54,137 nucleotides of DNA from Ectocarpus siliculosus (taxonomy: Eukaryota; Sar; Phaeophyceae; Ectocarpales; Ectocarpaceae): assembly GCA_000310025.1 (NCBI GenBank), contig FN649755.1, positions 2,977,144 through 3,031,280 on the forward strand, in the 5' to 3' direction. The notes beneath the pieces were generated by a model, which had not been told where the DNA came from, ran no database searches, and saw nothing but the letters and a program-made list of their open reading frames with translations. Numbering within the stretch: position 1 is the stretch's first letter; each line of letters opens with the position of its first letter. A program made the translations under genes and the position numbers. Shown here in pieces: positions 41,566 through 53,586 of the stretch.

Positions 41566-42845
41566 CAATGTATGTACCTCCTCAACGAAAATGACACTGC
41601 GGTCTGGCCAGACGGGTGTGATACGTATACGGTTGACTTAACGCACGTTCGTTACGGAGCCTGGCTGCGGTCGTGTCACGATTTAGGGGTGTATTGTAGT
41701 GTCATGCAATTTTATACTCGCTACGATATTCAGGACAGAGCCACTAAAAGTAGGGGAAACGCCAGTTTCTGCTCACAAGAAGCCAGCGTCGAAAGCGAAT
41801 CTTTCATGACATGCATGTGTCTCAGCAGTCATATGCGTACAATCGATGGATTGCGTAGATGAAGACGTGACTACTGTACCCTTAGACAGCACAGAAATAC
41901 ATGTGTGCATCCAATTCACGAAACACAAAGCTTATTCTCCATTCCGGACTGTTTTCTACAAGTCTCAGAGTACACAAAGTGGGTGCACACGTGTCTTTTT
42001 TGTTAGCATCGACCGCGCGACGCGGATGGCCGATGAAAAGAAGTCGGTCTCAGTGTCGTGGAAAACACAAAAAGCTTCTTCTATAGGCCAGACGGTCTGG
42101 GACCCTGTGACCGAGCGTCATGGGGGAAGTCCACGCTACTCTCCGGTTTAAGGTGTTTCCACGTGGCTGCTACTGCTTTGGATGCGCGTGTGCTTGGGTT
42201 GCTTTCATCGTATTTTCTCGTTGTCAGTGCATGTATGCATATTCCCATTACTTTTTGGCAAGTCCTCTCCAGTCCTGCGGCGTTTGTTGTGAAGGAGGTC
42301 ATCTGGCTCAGGCCCTTTCCTTCCTTCCACGCCATGTTTCCCTGCTCCATCGTCGCCTTTGTTCCTCTTTATTTCCTTTCCCCTTTCTTAATTTCCGTCA
42401 CTCCCTAAAGAGTTACCCTGAATACCATCGTTATCGCTTTCACCAGAACTACTACTGAACTCCCAACCTATTGGTCTTGGTCGATCAGTAGTCCATGACG
42501 TCTGAAAACATCACGAGTTCGTACCGACAGAAAATGAGCCACCTCGAAGGTAAACCATCTCCGGACTATGTTACAGAACGGGCCTGGAGATAAGAAACGT
42601 CAAATATCGGGTCGAGCTTCACTCTCTTATTTTGGGCCAGCCGAAGTCGGCCCAATTTCTTACAACGGATTTCTTATTGCTTTGGGCTGTCGCATCCTGC
42701 TGATTCTCTTGTTTTCTTTTTTTCTTATTTGTGGCGAAGAAATAACACACCAGTACAGCAGCAGTGGCTGGTGAGTATAGCGCAGCCCGCTGCGGCGCGG
42801 CGGCGCGGGGGCCGCCGCGAAAATACCCCCCCCCCGCCCCCCCCG
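41566..42845. other. no recognised gene
   Basis: Open frames up to 116 codons have no recognisable features. The GC-rich stretch 42780-42845 leads into the SINE-like repeat. Confidence 0.4.
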
Positions 42846-43440
42846 GTGTTTACCATCGGGGTTGGGTTTTCGTCGCTTGGCAACGACGTTGTAAAACGAG
42901 CCCCCCGCTCGGTGTTTGCGATCGGGATTGGGTTTTCGTCGCTTGGCAACGACGTTGTAAAACAAGCCAATTCACTTCGTGAACTCGGCAACCAGGTTAC
43001 CGTTTTTTTTTTTTTTTACCTCGGTTTTTTTTTTTTGGCGGTAACCATAATGGTGGTCGAGTAGATCATGTTGTGCGGGGTGGAGGACCCTCACTCCGCG
43101 CAACGGGGGATGATCGCACCACGTTGTGTTAAAATGATCAAGCACCCTCGAGGCAGTTACACAGTGCTTACAACTGTCTCTGGAAGTGAAAGCACCAGAA
43201 AATAAATTAAGTCATACGTAGCTGTCATCCGTACGCAAGGAAGTAAGCACAAGATGCCGAACACCCTTAGCAGGATGCAGCTCACCCTTCATGGGACTCG
43301 CCAAATACCTCACGGCGTTTCGCGCTTGGTGATGTGAGACCCTGGTCCGGTGAGAACCCGGCGTGTTCCGTCCCGGCTTTGTAGGGATGGGAGGTCAATG
43401 GTCAAACGATTACGGCATGCACGACTATGAGTACCCCCCC
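42846..43440 (+). mobile_element. SINE-like non-LTR repeat, copy 2
   Basis: Same family as 26869-27508 but with two hairpin units (CGTCGCTTGGCAACGACG at 42871 and 42938). It ends GGTCAATGGTCAAACGATTA, CGGCATGC, GAGTAC and a poly-C run, immediately followed by the LINE fragment. Confidence 0.75.
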
Positions 43441-43451
43441 CCCCCCCCAGG

Positions 43452-43912
43452 TCAAAATTCAGGACCGGGGACATAGGCCTTCGAGAACGTCGACGAAGAC
43501 ATAGGACGGTAGACGACGAAGACGACAAGTTCAAATGTGATTGCGGCTTCGAATGCGAAGACCGTGTTCATGTAGTCTCGGAATGTCCGTGGTACGAAGA
43601 GGAGAGGGAAGTGTACATGACTGAGCTGGGAAAAATACAAAGGACGTACAGGGAGATGTTTGAGGCATGGAATGGAGAGGAGAGGACGGTAGCTGTACTG
43701 GGGAGTAGGAAGTGGTTTGAAAAGGCTGGAAGGGATATCGTTAGGATAGACAGACTAGGGAAGACATTTTTGACCCACCTTTGGCAAAGTAGGAAGGAAC
43801 GATTGGCCATCGGTGATCGGTCCTGTGGGAACAATGCTCCGTCCTCTCGAGGACGCGTGGTCAATGGTCTAACCGCTAAGGCATGCAAAACATAAGAGTA
43901 CGCCCCCACCGG
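43452..43912 (+). mobile_element. LINE (non-LTR retrotransposon) 3' end with C-terminal CCHC-like motif
   Basis: The frame from 43452 to the TAA ending at 43895 encodes SKFRTGDIGLRERRRRHRTV, then FKCDCGFECEDRVHVVSECP and WYEEEREVYM. This is the conserved FRTGH-like and Cys-Cys-His-Cys region at the C-terminus of many LINE reverse-transcriptase proteins. It continues with an Arg/Glu-rich tail to KTFLTHLWQSRKERLAIG. It is 5'-truncated, with no reverse transcriptase core, as usual for LINE copies. The 3' tail GGTCAATGGTCTAACCGCTA-AGGC is shared with the SINE-like repeats. Confidence 0.85.
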
Positions 43913-43989
43913 GTGCTCCGTCTCGAAAGGGACGCGTGGTCAATGGTCAAATGATTACGGCAAGCAACAAATGAGTACGCCCCCCCCCC
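43913..43989 (+). repeat. extra copy of the shared LINE/SINE 3' tail
   Basis: Between the LINE end and the next SINE-like copy lies a lone tail unit (GACGCGTGGTCAATGGTCAA, ATGATTACGGCAAGC, GAGTACG and poly-C). It could be the remnant of a very short insertion. Confidence 0.6.
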
Positions 43990-44520
43990 GGTGTTTACCA
44001 TTGGGTGTTTGCCATCGGGGTTGGGTTTTTCGTCGCATGGCAACGACGTGGTAAAACAAGCAAATTCACGTCGTGAACTCGGCAACCAGGTTACCGGAGG
44101 TTTTTTGCCTCTGCTTTTTTTTCGCGGTAACCATAATGGTGGTCGAGTAGATCATGTTGTGCGGGGTCGAGAACCTCACTCCGCGCAAGGGGGATGATCG
44201 CACCACGTTGTGTTAAAATGGTCAAGCATCCTCGAGGCAGTTACACAGTGCTTATAACTGTCTATGGAAGTGAAAGCACCAGAAAATAAATTAAGTCATA
44301 CGCAGCTATCATCCGCACGCAAGGAAGTAAGCACAACACCCTTAGCAGGATGCAGCACACCCTTCATGCGACTCGCCGAATACCTCACGGCGGCTTCGCG
44401 CTTGGTGATGTGAGAGCCTGGTCCTGTGAGAACCCGGCGTGCTCCGTCCCGGCTTCGTAGGGATGCGAGGTCAATGGTCTAACGACTACGGCATGTACGA
44501 CTATGAGCACACACACACAC
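43990..44520 (+). mobile_element. SINE-like non-LTR repeat, copy 3
   Basis: It has one hairpin unit (a variant CGTCGCATGGCAACGACG near 44030), then the same body as copies 1 and 2 and the tail GGTCAATGGTCTAACGACTA-CGGCATG, ending in a CA microsatellite. Confidence 0.7.
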
Positions 44521-44583
44521 ACCCTACCAATATATATTACATGAGCTAGGTAGGAGTAGGGAGCATGGCAGCAGCAGCATCAT

Positions 44584-44755
44584 CAGTGGGACGTTTCTTA
44601 TTGGACACGCTCCCCCAGCAACCCTTGTTTCTTGCATCTGGGGGGTATCGCACGATCAGGTTTCTGATTGGGACGTTTCCTATGTTGTGTTTTCTTATTC
44701 GTCATGAAAAGTTGAGCCTTTTTCTCATAACAGAATTTTTCCTAATTGCGGGCCC
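44584..44755 (+). repeat. dispersed repeat, copy 2 (rich in GTTTCTTATT)
   Basis: Partner of 230-410; see that entry for shared blocks. Confidence 0.4.
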
Positions 44756-44843
44756 GTTCTGTAGTATGGTAAGCCTTCAGGGGAAGCAAGGCTGTTTGAT
44801 CGTCGAAATTCCCCCTGCAAATTGCTTCGTACGCTAAGTGGGT

Positions 44844-45386
44844 TGCGACAGCTACGATTGATGGAATGTGCCTTGGCCAAGACGACCATACATTTGGACG
44901 GGTTGAACGTTCTCGGACAGTGTTTGCCCTACTTGCAACTCGATGTTCGAGGGCGGATCCTGGTGGGATGACTTCTAGATTCTTCGACTGGCAGATGGGC
45001 TCACGATTGTTACATCTACAGGAATGGACTTTGTGCAGAGGTCCTCTTCTTGATCTCCTGAGGGTAATCCAGGAGGGATCATCCAATCCATCTTGTACAC
45101 AAGAGATGCCGCAACCGACATGCTTGTCGAACGCCACAGCATCAACGAATGCGCCTTTAGTTCCTATTTCGAAACTGACAACAAGAGAATTAATCGGCGT
45201 CTTTGTAAGGAGCCGCTGAGCGCGAAGCGCGACCGGTCATTTCCCTCGGTCCCCGGAGGGAAAAACCAGGCTCTATATATCGGCCAACGTTGCGCCGCGT
45301 GGTACAGGAGCCCCAAAGTTAGATTTCCGGGAAGCCCATTTAACCCACCTTTGGAACCAGAACGAGATCTATATGGCACCGATTGA
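44844..45386 (+). pseudogene. degenerate unidentified coding sequence
   Basis: One frame reads LADGLTIVTSTGMDFVQRSS, stop, SPEGNPGGIIQSILYTRDAA, then TDMLVERHSINECAFSSYFE and a basic stretch to a stop at 45386. Stops at 44979 and about 45057 interrupt it. The segment after 45060 reads like real protein. I do not recognise the family; transposon-derived is possible. Confidence 0.4.
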
Positions 45387-47225
45387 CGATCTGTTCGCTT
45401 CTGAGGAAGAACAAAAATAGCTCACTCTTCGTCACACCGGTGTGGTCGTGCTTCCGCAACAGATGGTCGTGCTCCACAGGCATACAGTGTGTGCCCAACA
45501 TACGTAGGAGATTGCTGCCCCCAACTCCGGGATTTCTCCGCGACAAGGGGGAACACAAAAACGGAGATCGCGCGCGTGCGCGATTGAAACAAACCAGACG
45601 GAGAAACAGAGACAGAGACAACCATACCGCCAGAAAACGCATCACCGCTGGGGTGCCTATCCGAGACCAGCTATGAAAACCAGGAGGGGCCGAGCCTAAA
45701 CGACCTGCGCGCCATGGGTATAGTCATGCGCCATGTGTAACCTGGCGGGGGTGTTTATTGATGTTGAGTGGGTCCAACCGACTGCTCAATAAACTGGCGG
45801 CCGATGATGACATACACACAACATAAAGCACACCTTCCCCAAGTCCAGATCACACCTACCATCGAGAGAAACCGTCGAGGGCGTGAGGGTCTACTGCTGT
45901 GCGTTGTCAGGATGGTTTCCCGGGATCGGTTCGGGTTGCGTACTTGCGCCGCGCTACTGACTGTCTTCGAAAAGCCGTGCCCTGCCTGCTGTTGCTGCTG
46001 CTGGGTCTCTCGCAACAAGTCATGGCCATGAACGGCCTTGGTGCATGTACGTGTTGTGGACTGCTTGCTTTCACTTGGCGGGAAATTCGGAAGGCTTGAG
46101 ACGAATGTGATGGCGGGTAAGTTGTGAGCCTGACGCAGTATTTGCCACCTATCTGTCACAATCCTATGTCTACGCTGGTGCTCGTGTTCCTCGGCAATGC
46201 CATGTATGTGTGATACGCTCGCCGCCAGGTATATATGCCACATGCGTGCCTCTTCCAGATGTGTGTCTTGCGTCCGCACAGCGGGAAGACTTTATATTTG
46301 GGTTTTCGTGGGTGTGTGCATGTTCATCAACGGAAAAGAAACCACCGCACGTAAAGTGCAAGAATTTGTCTTCGGGACAGAAACTACGGTCGGGAGAAGG
46401 TCCCTGGCGACAGGATGAATTTTGTTTTCCGGCCAGGAATCTGACTGTGTGAAAAGTCGAATCTTCTTTTATTTTTCTATTCGGCTCTGCCATACGCGCA
46501 GAGACGTTGTGGACTGCTGTCTTATCTCGCCCCGTCCCCAATTCAGGGCTTGGCTGAACGCCCAAATGCCCCAGAACGAGTCGAGTCATGTCGTGACGGT
46601 GTCAGCAGAGATCAGGTGCAGAGCGATGCAGACCATGCAGACCACCGAGCCTCAGGTTGGGACCGGCGTTGGCATCGCGGCAAACACGTACATACTACAC
46701 GCACATGAAATACGTATGCGTGCGGCATGCGGGGTTTCAACTTGAGAAAAATCCAGAAAATGTTCAATAACCAACGTTAAATCAATCTGTAAGTAAGTGT
46801 AAGCATGAGGCGAAAGCGATATGACACCACCACGGCTGGCTGGTTTGACTATCATCATCAAGACACTGGTTGGTGTGGTAGTTGGCTCTCTGGTTGTATC
46901 GAGTTTAGGTGTAGAGGCGCCAAGATATGGGTGAGCTGTAGGGGCGAGGGTCGGATTGCCCTCAAGAGATCTGCATGTGGGCGAAACAAACAAGTTGTTC
47001 GCGGGTTTGATCTTGCAGCCAAATTCCCACAGAAGAAGGATCTTTACATCGAAGGAAAATCTCACCGAACTCGCTCCCAAAAATGGCACAAGCCCCATCT
47101 GAAGAAGTCTTTCGATATGCACACAACATCTATTTTTCCTCTGTCTACTCTTTGCATGTTCTTGAATCATCACCCCTTACCACGGTGCTCTCTTTACCCC
47201 ACTCCGGAAGGATGCCTTGTACTTC
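45387..47225. other. no recognised gene
   Basis: Open frames on both strands up to 174 codons show no domain. A short CTG/CAG triplet run is near 45985-46005. Confidence 0.35.
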
Positions 47226-47768
47226 CTCTAAGAGACCGATACGTCTCTAGAGGTCCCACAGAACGGAAACAAAACAAAAATCTACGAGGCCGGTACGGTC
47301 TCTAGAGAATTCACAGAACGGTAAAAAACAATGTGAATGAATGATCACGTTCACCCCGAAGCTCCGAACCACGCACGTTTTTGAGCCGAACGCCCGAGGC
47401 GAGAGGAATGAGACCATCGGCCGTCCTGCACTGCATTAGGACGCCATCAGCAACTTTGTTTGATTGGTGCCTCCTGCGTTATGTTTGGCTGTGTCAATGA
47501 CCGGCCTTCTCAAGCACCAAATACGAGCCTGCAGCAGGCGCTACCGGAACCAAATTGCTTCGATGTCGATCGATTTGTCCCTTAACGTTGCCTATCCTCC
47601 ACCAAATTGAAGCCCCGTCCAATCTACAGCTTGATTGACAAGTCCTTCGACGCTGGAATAGCCGTGTGCCTGCCAATTTTGCCTGCCAACGAGAGGTTCG
47701 GGCCTCACCGTTGCAACCTCCCGACGAGGACGTATGTTCCCCGCAAAACGACGGTTTCAAACTATTTT
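47226..47768 (+). repeat. dispersed repeat of about 480-540 bp, copy 2
   Basis: Same orientation as copy 1 at 6998-7480. It contains a duplicated GGTCTCTAGAG block (about 47250 and 47298) near its start. No open frame is conserved between copies. Confidence 0.7.
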
Positions 47769-49115
47769 ACTTGCGCGCGCAAAATGTTGCGGAACAAATA
47801 CATCACCAATCCATTTAGTTTATTTTCCTGATCTCGAGACGTGTGCCCCGCGATAGACTAATCGCCGCGTTTCCGGGGAAACAGTATTTGTTCGTGTGTT
47901 CATGTACAAACGAGCGCGCATAGAGGGAAGGAAGCAGCGATTTGTGCAGGCGTGCTTCTGTATCTCTCTTCCCGAACAGTCTTGTACTCTGGATACGTGC
48001 GAAGATTTGGTAGTTCCACACGACCCCTCAGCTTGCGGGTTGTCACAGCTGTTGTTCTCCAATTTCGTAACAACCAAATTCGCGTAGTTTTGCACGCAAC
48101 ACAGAAAATATTTTCCTCGTCTGTTCCCTCTACATCAGACTGGGTATTGGCGTTGTCCATCCAGACTATACTTACCGCTTTGTTCTTGCCCTAGCCGTCG
48201 TCGTAAGCATGCAACAAGATTCTCATAGCACTACTTTTTGTGCGAATATTCATCTCTTCACTGCTCTCTACACCACCCTAAAAAATAATCGAAAACCTCT
48301 TAGACGACCAGTCAGTATGGTTGCCCGAAGCAAGCTGCGACACCAAAGATTTTCAACGATTTTTTTCCGGCCAGAGGAGAAGGGCCTCCACTTGCTCTAC
48401 CCTACGGGAGAGTGCGTGTTCGTCCCATCTATTCTGGAGCAGTCTGCACGCCCTTCGGTGTATATATCTGGCGTATTGGCCGGGGTCATAAGTAGTAGTA
48501 GCTGATTTCTTCTTTTATCTCTCTCCCTCCAATCGTCTCGTCTGCGCTCGGTAACTGTCTTCTAGAAACGTAACTTTCAGACAGATTAATTCATGCGGCC
48601 CCTTTCGTTTTGGGGCGCGTCGGTTTTTTTCCGTGCGTTAGATCAAGCTTCCTCATTTTGACCCTCTTGTGCCACGACACCATGAGTCGTTCGCTGCCGG
48701 GACTTTTCAGCTGTTGTCGTCACGGACCCGTCGGCCTAAACGAAGTTCCGCGAAAACACAAGCAACAGGGGAAGGGAGCGTGAGGCTATATCGAGAGCTC
48801 GGAATGTTTTTTTCACGCCATGCCTGGTCGTGACATGATGGAAAGTTGCAGGGATGTTCACGGTACGTTTTCTTTCGAAGGTGCGATACGGTGCGGTAGT
48901 TACGACCAGGCAGACGTGACACTCGAGACAAGTTCGAGATGAAGAAAAACGCATCGCACCGCACCGCACCTTGATCGTGTCAAAAAACAATAAACCGCGC
49001 GGCGGTGCGGTTGCACACCGGTGCATGCACCTCGGCATTTTTGTATTTCCCTTTGTACGAGACAAACTACACTACTGCTGTATTACTTCTGTTTACTGCT
49101 GCCGGTACAGAATGG
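47769..49115. other. no recognised gene
   Basis: Short open frames only. Nothing in the sequence supports an exon or RNA gene. Confidence 0.35.
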
Positions 49116-49344
49116 GTGACACACGGTAACAAACATACACCCCGGACAGATTTCAAGAGCCCGACCACTACACTATACTGCTGTACTCCACAGAAAAAAA
49201 CAGTCGCGGTGCCAAAAATGAAGCCGTTGTGGAGCCGTCTTGTCGAGAGCTTTCCAAAACGTGACGCGTGATTTTTGCATCCTCTCCATCGTGGAGAAGT
49301 CGAGCTCTGAAAATCGGTCAAGGGGGTGTGGTATCTTGTGTCAC
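49116..49344. mobile_element. MITE-like family B, copy 3
   Basis: The left end GTGACACACGGTAACAAACA and the right end GGGGGTGTGGTATCTTGTGTCAC are inverted copies. Inner arms are CAGATTTCAAGAGC / GAGCTCTGAAAATCGG. The interior includes GCATCCTCTCCATCGTGGAG, as in the other copies. Confidence 0.75.
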
Positions 49345-49726
49345 GCACGACAGCTTGCCCCTTGGTTACCCATCGATGTGACGACTTCGAGGGAGGTTCC
49401 AACGGCATGCTCATATCTGCTGTTGTTGTAGGCAACCGCTTCATGTGATACGCGAGCGATACAATGGTCATCATATGTCAACCTCAGGTACTGCGGTGGC
49501 GCTGTGGCGACGACACACGCGGGACAATAGCCGCGCCGGCAAATATGCCGAATCGACATTTGAACCATAATCCTGTCATCGAAATCCCGGGAATGGTTCA
49601 GTATCATCCCCGCCCTTTGGTTCGAGGTTCTAGAAGAGAGGCGGCCCGAGGCCCGAGAGATTGGGAGCCGGTGTCACATCAGCACCGAGGCAGAGTTACC
49701 AATTACCGCAAGGAGACGGCAACGGT

Positions 49727-49728
<2 letters not shown>

Positions 49729-49767
<39 letters not shown>
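49729..49767 (+). repeat. (AGC)n triplet repeat
   Basis: About 13 consecutive AGC units. Read in frame it would give poly-Ala, poly-Ser or poly-Gln depending on frame, but no gene is supported here. Confidence 0.95.
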
Positions 49768-49768
<1 letters not shown>

Positions 49769-51335
49769 TGTGTACAACTACAGCCGAAGAATCACCAGAG
49801 CAGTAACGAATGGGGGCAACCAATGGCATCGTTTTACGTGTGTCTGAAATTGGGTATTTCGGTGATCGACCGTCACATGTCGAAGGCAGACACCAACCTA
49901 ATAAGAATTATCTCGGCAACAACAAGGCACCCTGCTTGGTGTACAGAAACGGCAATTCAGCATCACATTGGCGTTCAGTCTGCTCGTTGCACGGGTATTT
50001 GATTTGTTTATTTGGTGTGTTGTTTGGCGGGGGGAATGATTGTTGATTGGTGGCCAACATCATGATCTGCTGTGTTACCTCTCTGGCCGCTGCGTGATCA
50101 CCTCGTGTAAGGTTACACAAGCACTTTCGTTCGGGGACATGGGTTACTTCCATCATCGCGCGCTGCCACGTGCCTGCCTTTCTGGTACTTCGACTGCACC
50201 GAGACTTGCATGGGTGCTTGCTGGTAGATGGCACTGCTGTGTAAAACCCTATTCTCAGCTCAGTTGTTGAACCTGCTGCTGTAGTCTACAACTGTGCCAG
50301 ACGACACACAGGAGGTAGAGAGGAGTGGGCTTATGTTGGACTGTCAAAACGGCTCAAGACCAACCAGTGTCCACACGCATTTCGGTACCATCTATCCACT
50401 GATTTTGCCTAAGGTCAGGCCCCTGACCTTGCTCACTTGATACACATTGGAGGACGTCGACAATATTGTGCAGCCAACGGTGTTGTTGAACAAAGACAAC
50501 GAAGCGGAGACACATTGCTCTAAGCATCTGGGCGACTTCTAGAATACGCCCTCGACAACACGCTGCTCATAACTACCATCGTTTTGTTGCGATCGTAACG
50601 CGGTTGAACACAGCAATAAGTGCTGTTGGGCCACATGCAGAGCCATGTGGATGCACGGACGTGTGGACACGAAACACGAAGCTTTCTGTCGGGGCGATTT
50701 TCCCCGATTACCCCGCCGCGGGTGTTCAGAACTCCGCCTTACTCCGTTCTGCACATTTTTTTCTCATTATGACGAAAACGAATCCATCTTTATCCTAAAA
50801 AAGAGTCTAAGATTTCATCATTTGTTGTCTCCACTTCAACTCAACGCTCACAGCATCTGTGCCGTTTGCTCCAACCCACAACACAGGCACCACAATTGTT
50901 TTGAAAATACAGCAGAAGCTGCTACGGTGTAAGGGAGAGTTGGGACAAGCCTACTCTCGTAAATCCGGTTTTATCTTTTTTCGGAGTATTGTGCTATGTG
51001 TGCATTGCTCATGGTCGGGGCGAGTAATGTAGGCATTGCTAGTGGTCGGGGCGAAGCCGAAAACCCTCCGATTCTCTCTTAAATGTTCTCTCTCTCAAGC
51101 CATAGCCGCTGCTGCTGTATACTGTAAGATAAATCACAAAAATTATTCAATACCCGTTTGAGATAGTCATAAGAGTCGAAGAGGATGGGTTGAAGTGTTC
51201 GCTGTGAATGGGGGGAGAACGGCTGGGGCTTATTTGCGTATTTTTTTGCCCACTGCTGTATACTCTGAATATTTAACATTGTCATTGTCACGCCACCTAC
51301 TGCCTCCCCGCCGCATCCGATACCTCTTTTTTTTA

Positions 51336-51344
51336 TATATATAT
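51336..51344 (+). promoter_or_regulatory. possible TATA-like element upstream of NMD3
   Basis: A TATATATAT run sits about 270 bp before the NMD3 start codon, within an AT island. Between it and the ATG lies a purine-rich GAGAGA tract (about 51509-51565) that may belong to the 5' UTR. It is position-based only. Confidence 0.3.
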
Positions 51345-51610
51345 CTCGTCGCTTTTGGCCAATCCATGCTATGCATATCAACAGGAACCTTTGGCGCCGC
51401 CAAGGGCAGGAGAGTAGAGGGCCAAAGACAGGGCAGTCGTTGAATTGCGGCAGCGGCAAGCGCAACAGCCGAGCATCGGCACAGCATTTGACGCAACTCC
51501 TCCTCCTAGACAGAGAGAGAGAGACAGAAAGAGAGAGACAGGCAGACAGAGAGAGAGAACGACAAATTTGGAGGAGAGAAGCAGACAGAGACGAAGGGAA
51601 GGAAAAGGCG

Positions 51611-51836
51611 ATGTCGGGGTTCCAACAAGAGGGGTTCGTGGGCAACGGCGAGGCAGTCACCACCCATGACCCATCCTCAGAGACGCAGGACCGAACAAGA
51701 CGCAGCGGGGGACAAGGGCCGGTTGTAGCCAACCCCTTGGCAGGCAGTGCTGGGGGGGCAGCGGCGGCAGCGGGAAGCAGCAAGAAATTGGCGACCATCC
51801 TTTGCTGTTTGTGCGGGAGGCCGATACAGCCCAACG
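51611..51836 (+). CDS. NMD3: NMD3 60S ribosomal export adaptor, coding exon 1
   Basis: NMD3 is the nuclear-export adaptor that binds the 60S ribosomal subunit and recruits the exportin CRM1. The exon starts at ATG 51611, chosen because it gives a Ser/Ala/Gly-rich leader of about 60 residues before the conserved zinc-ribbon start ILCCLCGRPIQPN (C65/C66 and C68). It ends AACG/GTGAGC at 51836 in phase 1. Joining to 53504 restores PIQPNGANMCGACLRDQVD, which matches the conserved N-terminus of NMD3 (CC-x-C-G ... N-x-C-x-x-C-L-R-x-x-V-D). The leader is longer than in animal or yeast proteins as I remember them; in-frame codons continue upstream to 51371, so the exact start is uncertain. The gene continues beyond the window. 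Confidence 0.85.
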
Positions 51837-52714
51837 GTGAGCGCTTCTAGCAGCTAAGGTTGCATGTGCGTGCTTTTTGGTGGGTACCTCTCGCGCCCTT
51901 TCGTCGTGTTCCACGGAACGGAGTGTGCGCATCGAGGTTAGCTTCGATGTTGCTGCTAGTAGGGTGAATTCTCATAAAAATACGTGTCACGTTCGACCCT
52001 TCGCTGGCGGCCATTTTTTTATGCTTGTGCGGAAGGTGAGTTACTATAGCCGCTACCGTTGGTTTAATAAAGCATACGGAAGATACCACACCCACGGTTG
52101 AGGTCACATTGGATGCCATACATAAGATACCTCACCTCCTGGACGGCCTTCAAACTGGACTACAGTAGTCTGAAGCACGAAACAAGTATATTGGAGCAGG
52201 ATTCTCGTCGATAGCTTTCCGGGTGTGACTGCTGTAGCCCTTTCTTCATCGTGGGAGTATTTGTTTGTTTAGCTGCATGCTTCTCTTGTGGCGTGTTTTT
52301 GCTGTTCACCGGAGAGCTGAGGTCGTACAGTAGCGTTGGTGAACAGTAGTAATCGGCTCCACCAGCAAGCTCCGGCTGTAGCCTTGTTTTTTGCGGGATT
52401 TTTGAAATTGCTTGACTTGGATTGCTGTCCTGCATGCCCCTGCTGCACGCAGACATCCTCTTCGCCATTTGATATAAATGCCTAGAGCCATAGCCCATTC
52501 TGTACTACCGTCGGCAGATACGCGCCAAAGCTTTTTTATGTCTCACAGCAGTACTGCAGGGGAGTGTTCTTTTCACACACCCAATTCTGCGAAAATGTCG
52601 GTATGTTCATGTCTCACACCAAAGCGAAGTGGCTCACTGCAGCGGTGTTTTCATGACACACGCCGAAGATTGTTGACTTACTGCAGCGCGCGTGTCGATG
52701 TTTTCATCCCGTAG

Positions 52715-52850
52715 GTGACACAAGATACCACACCCCCTGAACCGACTTTCAAAGCTCGATTACTCCACGACGGATAGGATGCCAAATTTCAATTAGTATG
52801 CTTTCGGACAGCTCTCGATGAAACCGTTCCAACGCCTCCAGTCGGTGCGG
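52715..52850. mobile_element. MITE-like family B, copy 4, 3'-truncated, in NMD3 intron 1
   Basis: It starts GTGACACAAGATACCACACC, CCCTGAACCGACTTTCAAAG, CTCGAT, then CGACGGATAGGATGC and TTTCGGACAGCTCTCGATGA, as in the other copies. I see no matching right arm, so this copy is truncated. It is the best match to the family's terminal consensus. Confidence 0.7.
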
Positions 52851-53503
52851 AAACAGGGCAAACTCGAACGAGGCCTAAGCACTGTGGTGCAGATAAAGTT
52901 TGAAGCCTGATGGTACATGGACGATTGTCGTTCTCGTTGGCGTGTAAGAAATTTTCCCCTTCCTTCAGAATCAATCACCGTTTTGCTGTGTGGAACTCTC
53001 TTGTCCGACCGCAGATGCACGTTGTCGTTGCTTTCCTTTAGGCCCTCCTGTTGGATGACGCTTTCCCGTTGTCTTGGAAGGAAACCGGATCCAACGCACA
53101 CAGATTTCCAAGCTTACGCGATCGAACCCGATCGCACGCACGCACGCACACTGACCAGAAGGGCACTTGCATGCCTCAGCGTAAAGCCCGAATGTTGCAT
53201 GACGTCACGTCATAGCATCTGATAAAGCCAATTATCGATCGTCAGACACTACCTCCAAATACCATAACAGGCGCATGAGGGCTATCTACTTCCTTTTTGT
53301 TCTCGGACAATTCTTGTTGGCTCATGGGTGCCGCCTTCTTTTTTTTCTTGCAATGCCGCAACAAATCCATCTCTTCCACGTACAAGAGTCCGGGATAAGT
53401 GTGGCACTGAAATATTTCATAGTATGGTATGATGACCAGCTTGTATTTCTTCATCTGCTTCTTTTTTTTTCGTTGTCTGCGCGATTTTGTTGGTTGGTGG
53501 CAG

Positions 53504-53586
53504 GTGCCAACATGTGCGGTGCGTGCCTCCGGGATCAGGTGGACGTAACCGAGGGCATTCCGAAGAAAGGGCTCACCATCATTCAG
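53504..53586 (+). CDS. NMD3: NMD3 coding exon 2
   Basis: The acceptor GGTTGGTGGCAG precedes 53504 and the donor ATTCAG/GTCTGT follows 53586. The 83 nt complete a Gly codon and encode ANMCGACLRDQVDVTEGIPK then KGLTIIQ, ending in phase 0. C80 and C83 complete the zinc ribbon begun in exon 1. The D-x-[ST]-EGIPK motif is diagnostic for NMD3. Intron 1 (51837-53503) contains a MITE. Intron 2 begins with a minisatellite made of copies of this exon's end. Confidence 0.9.
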
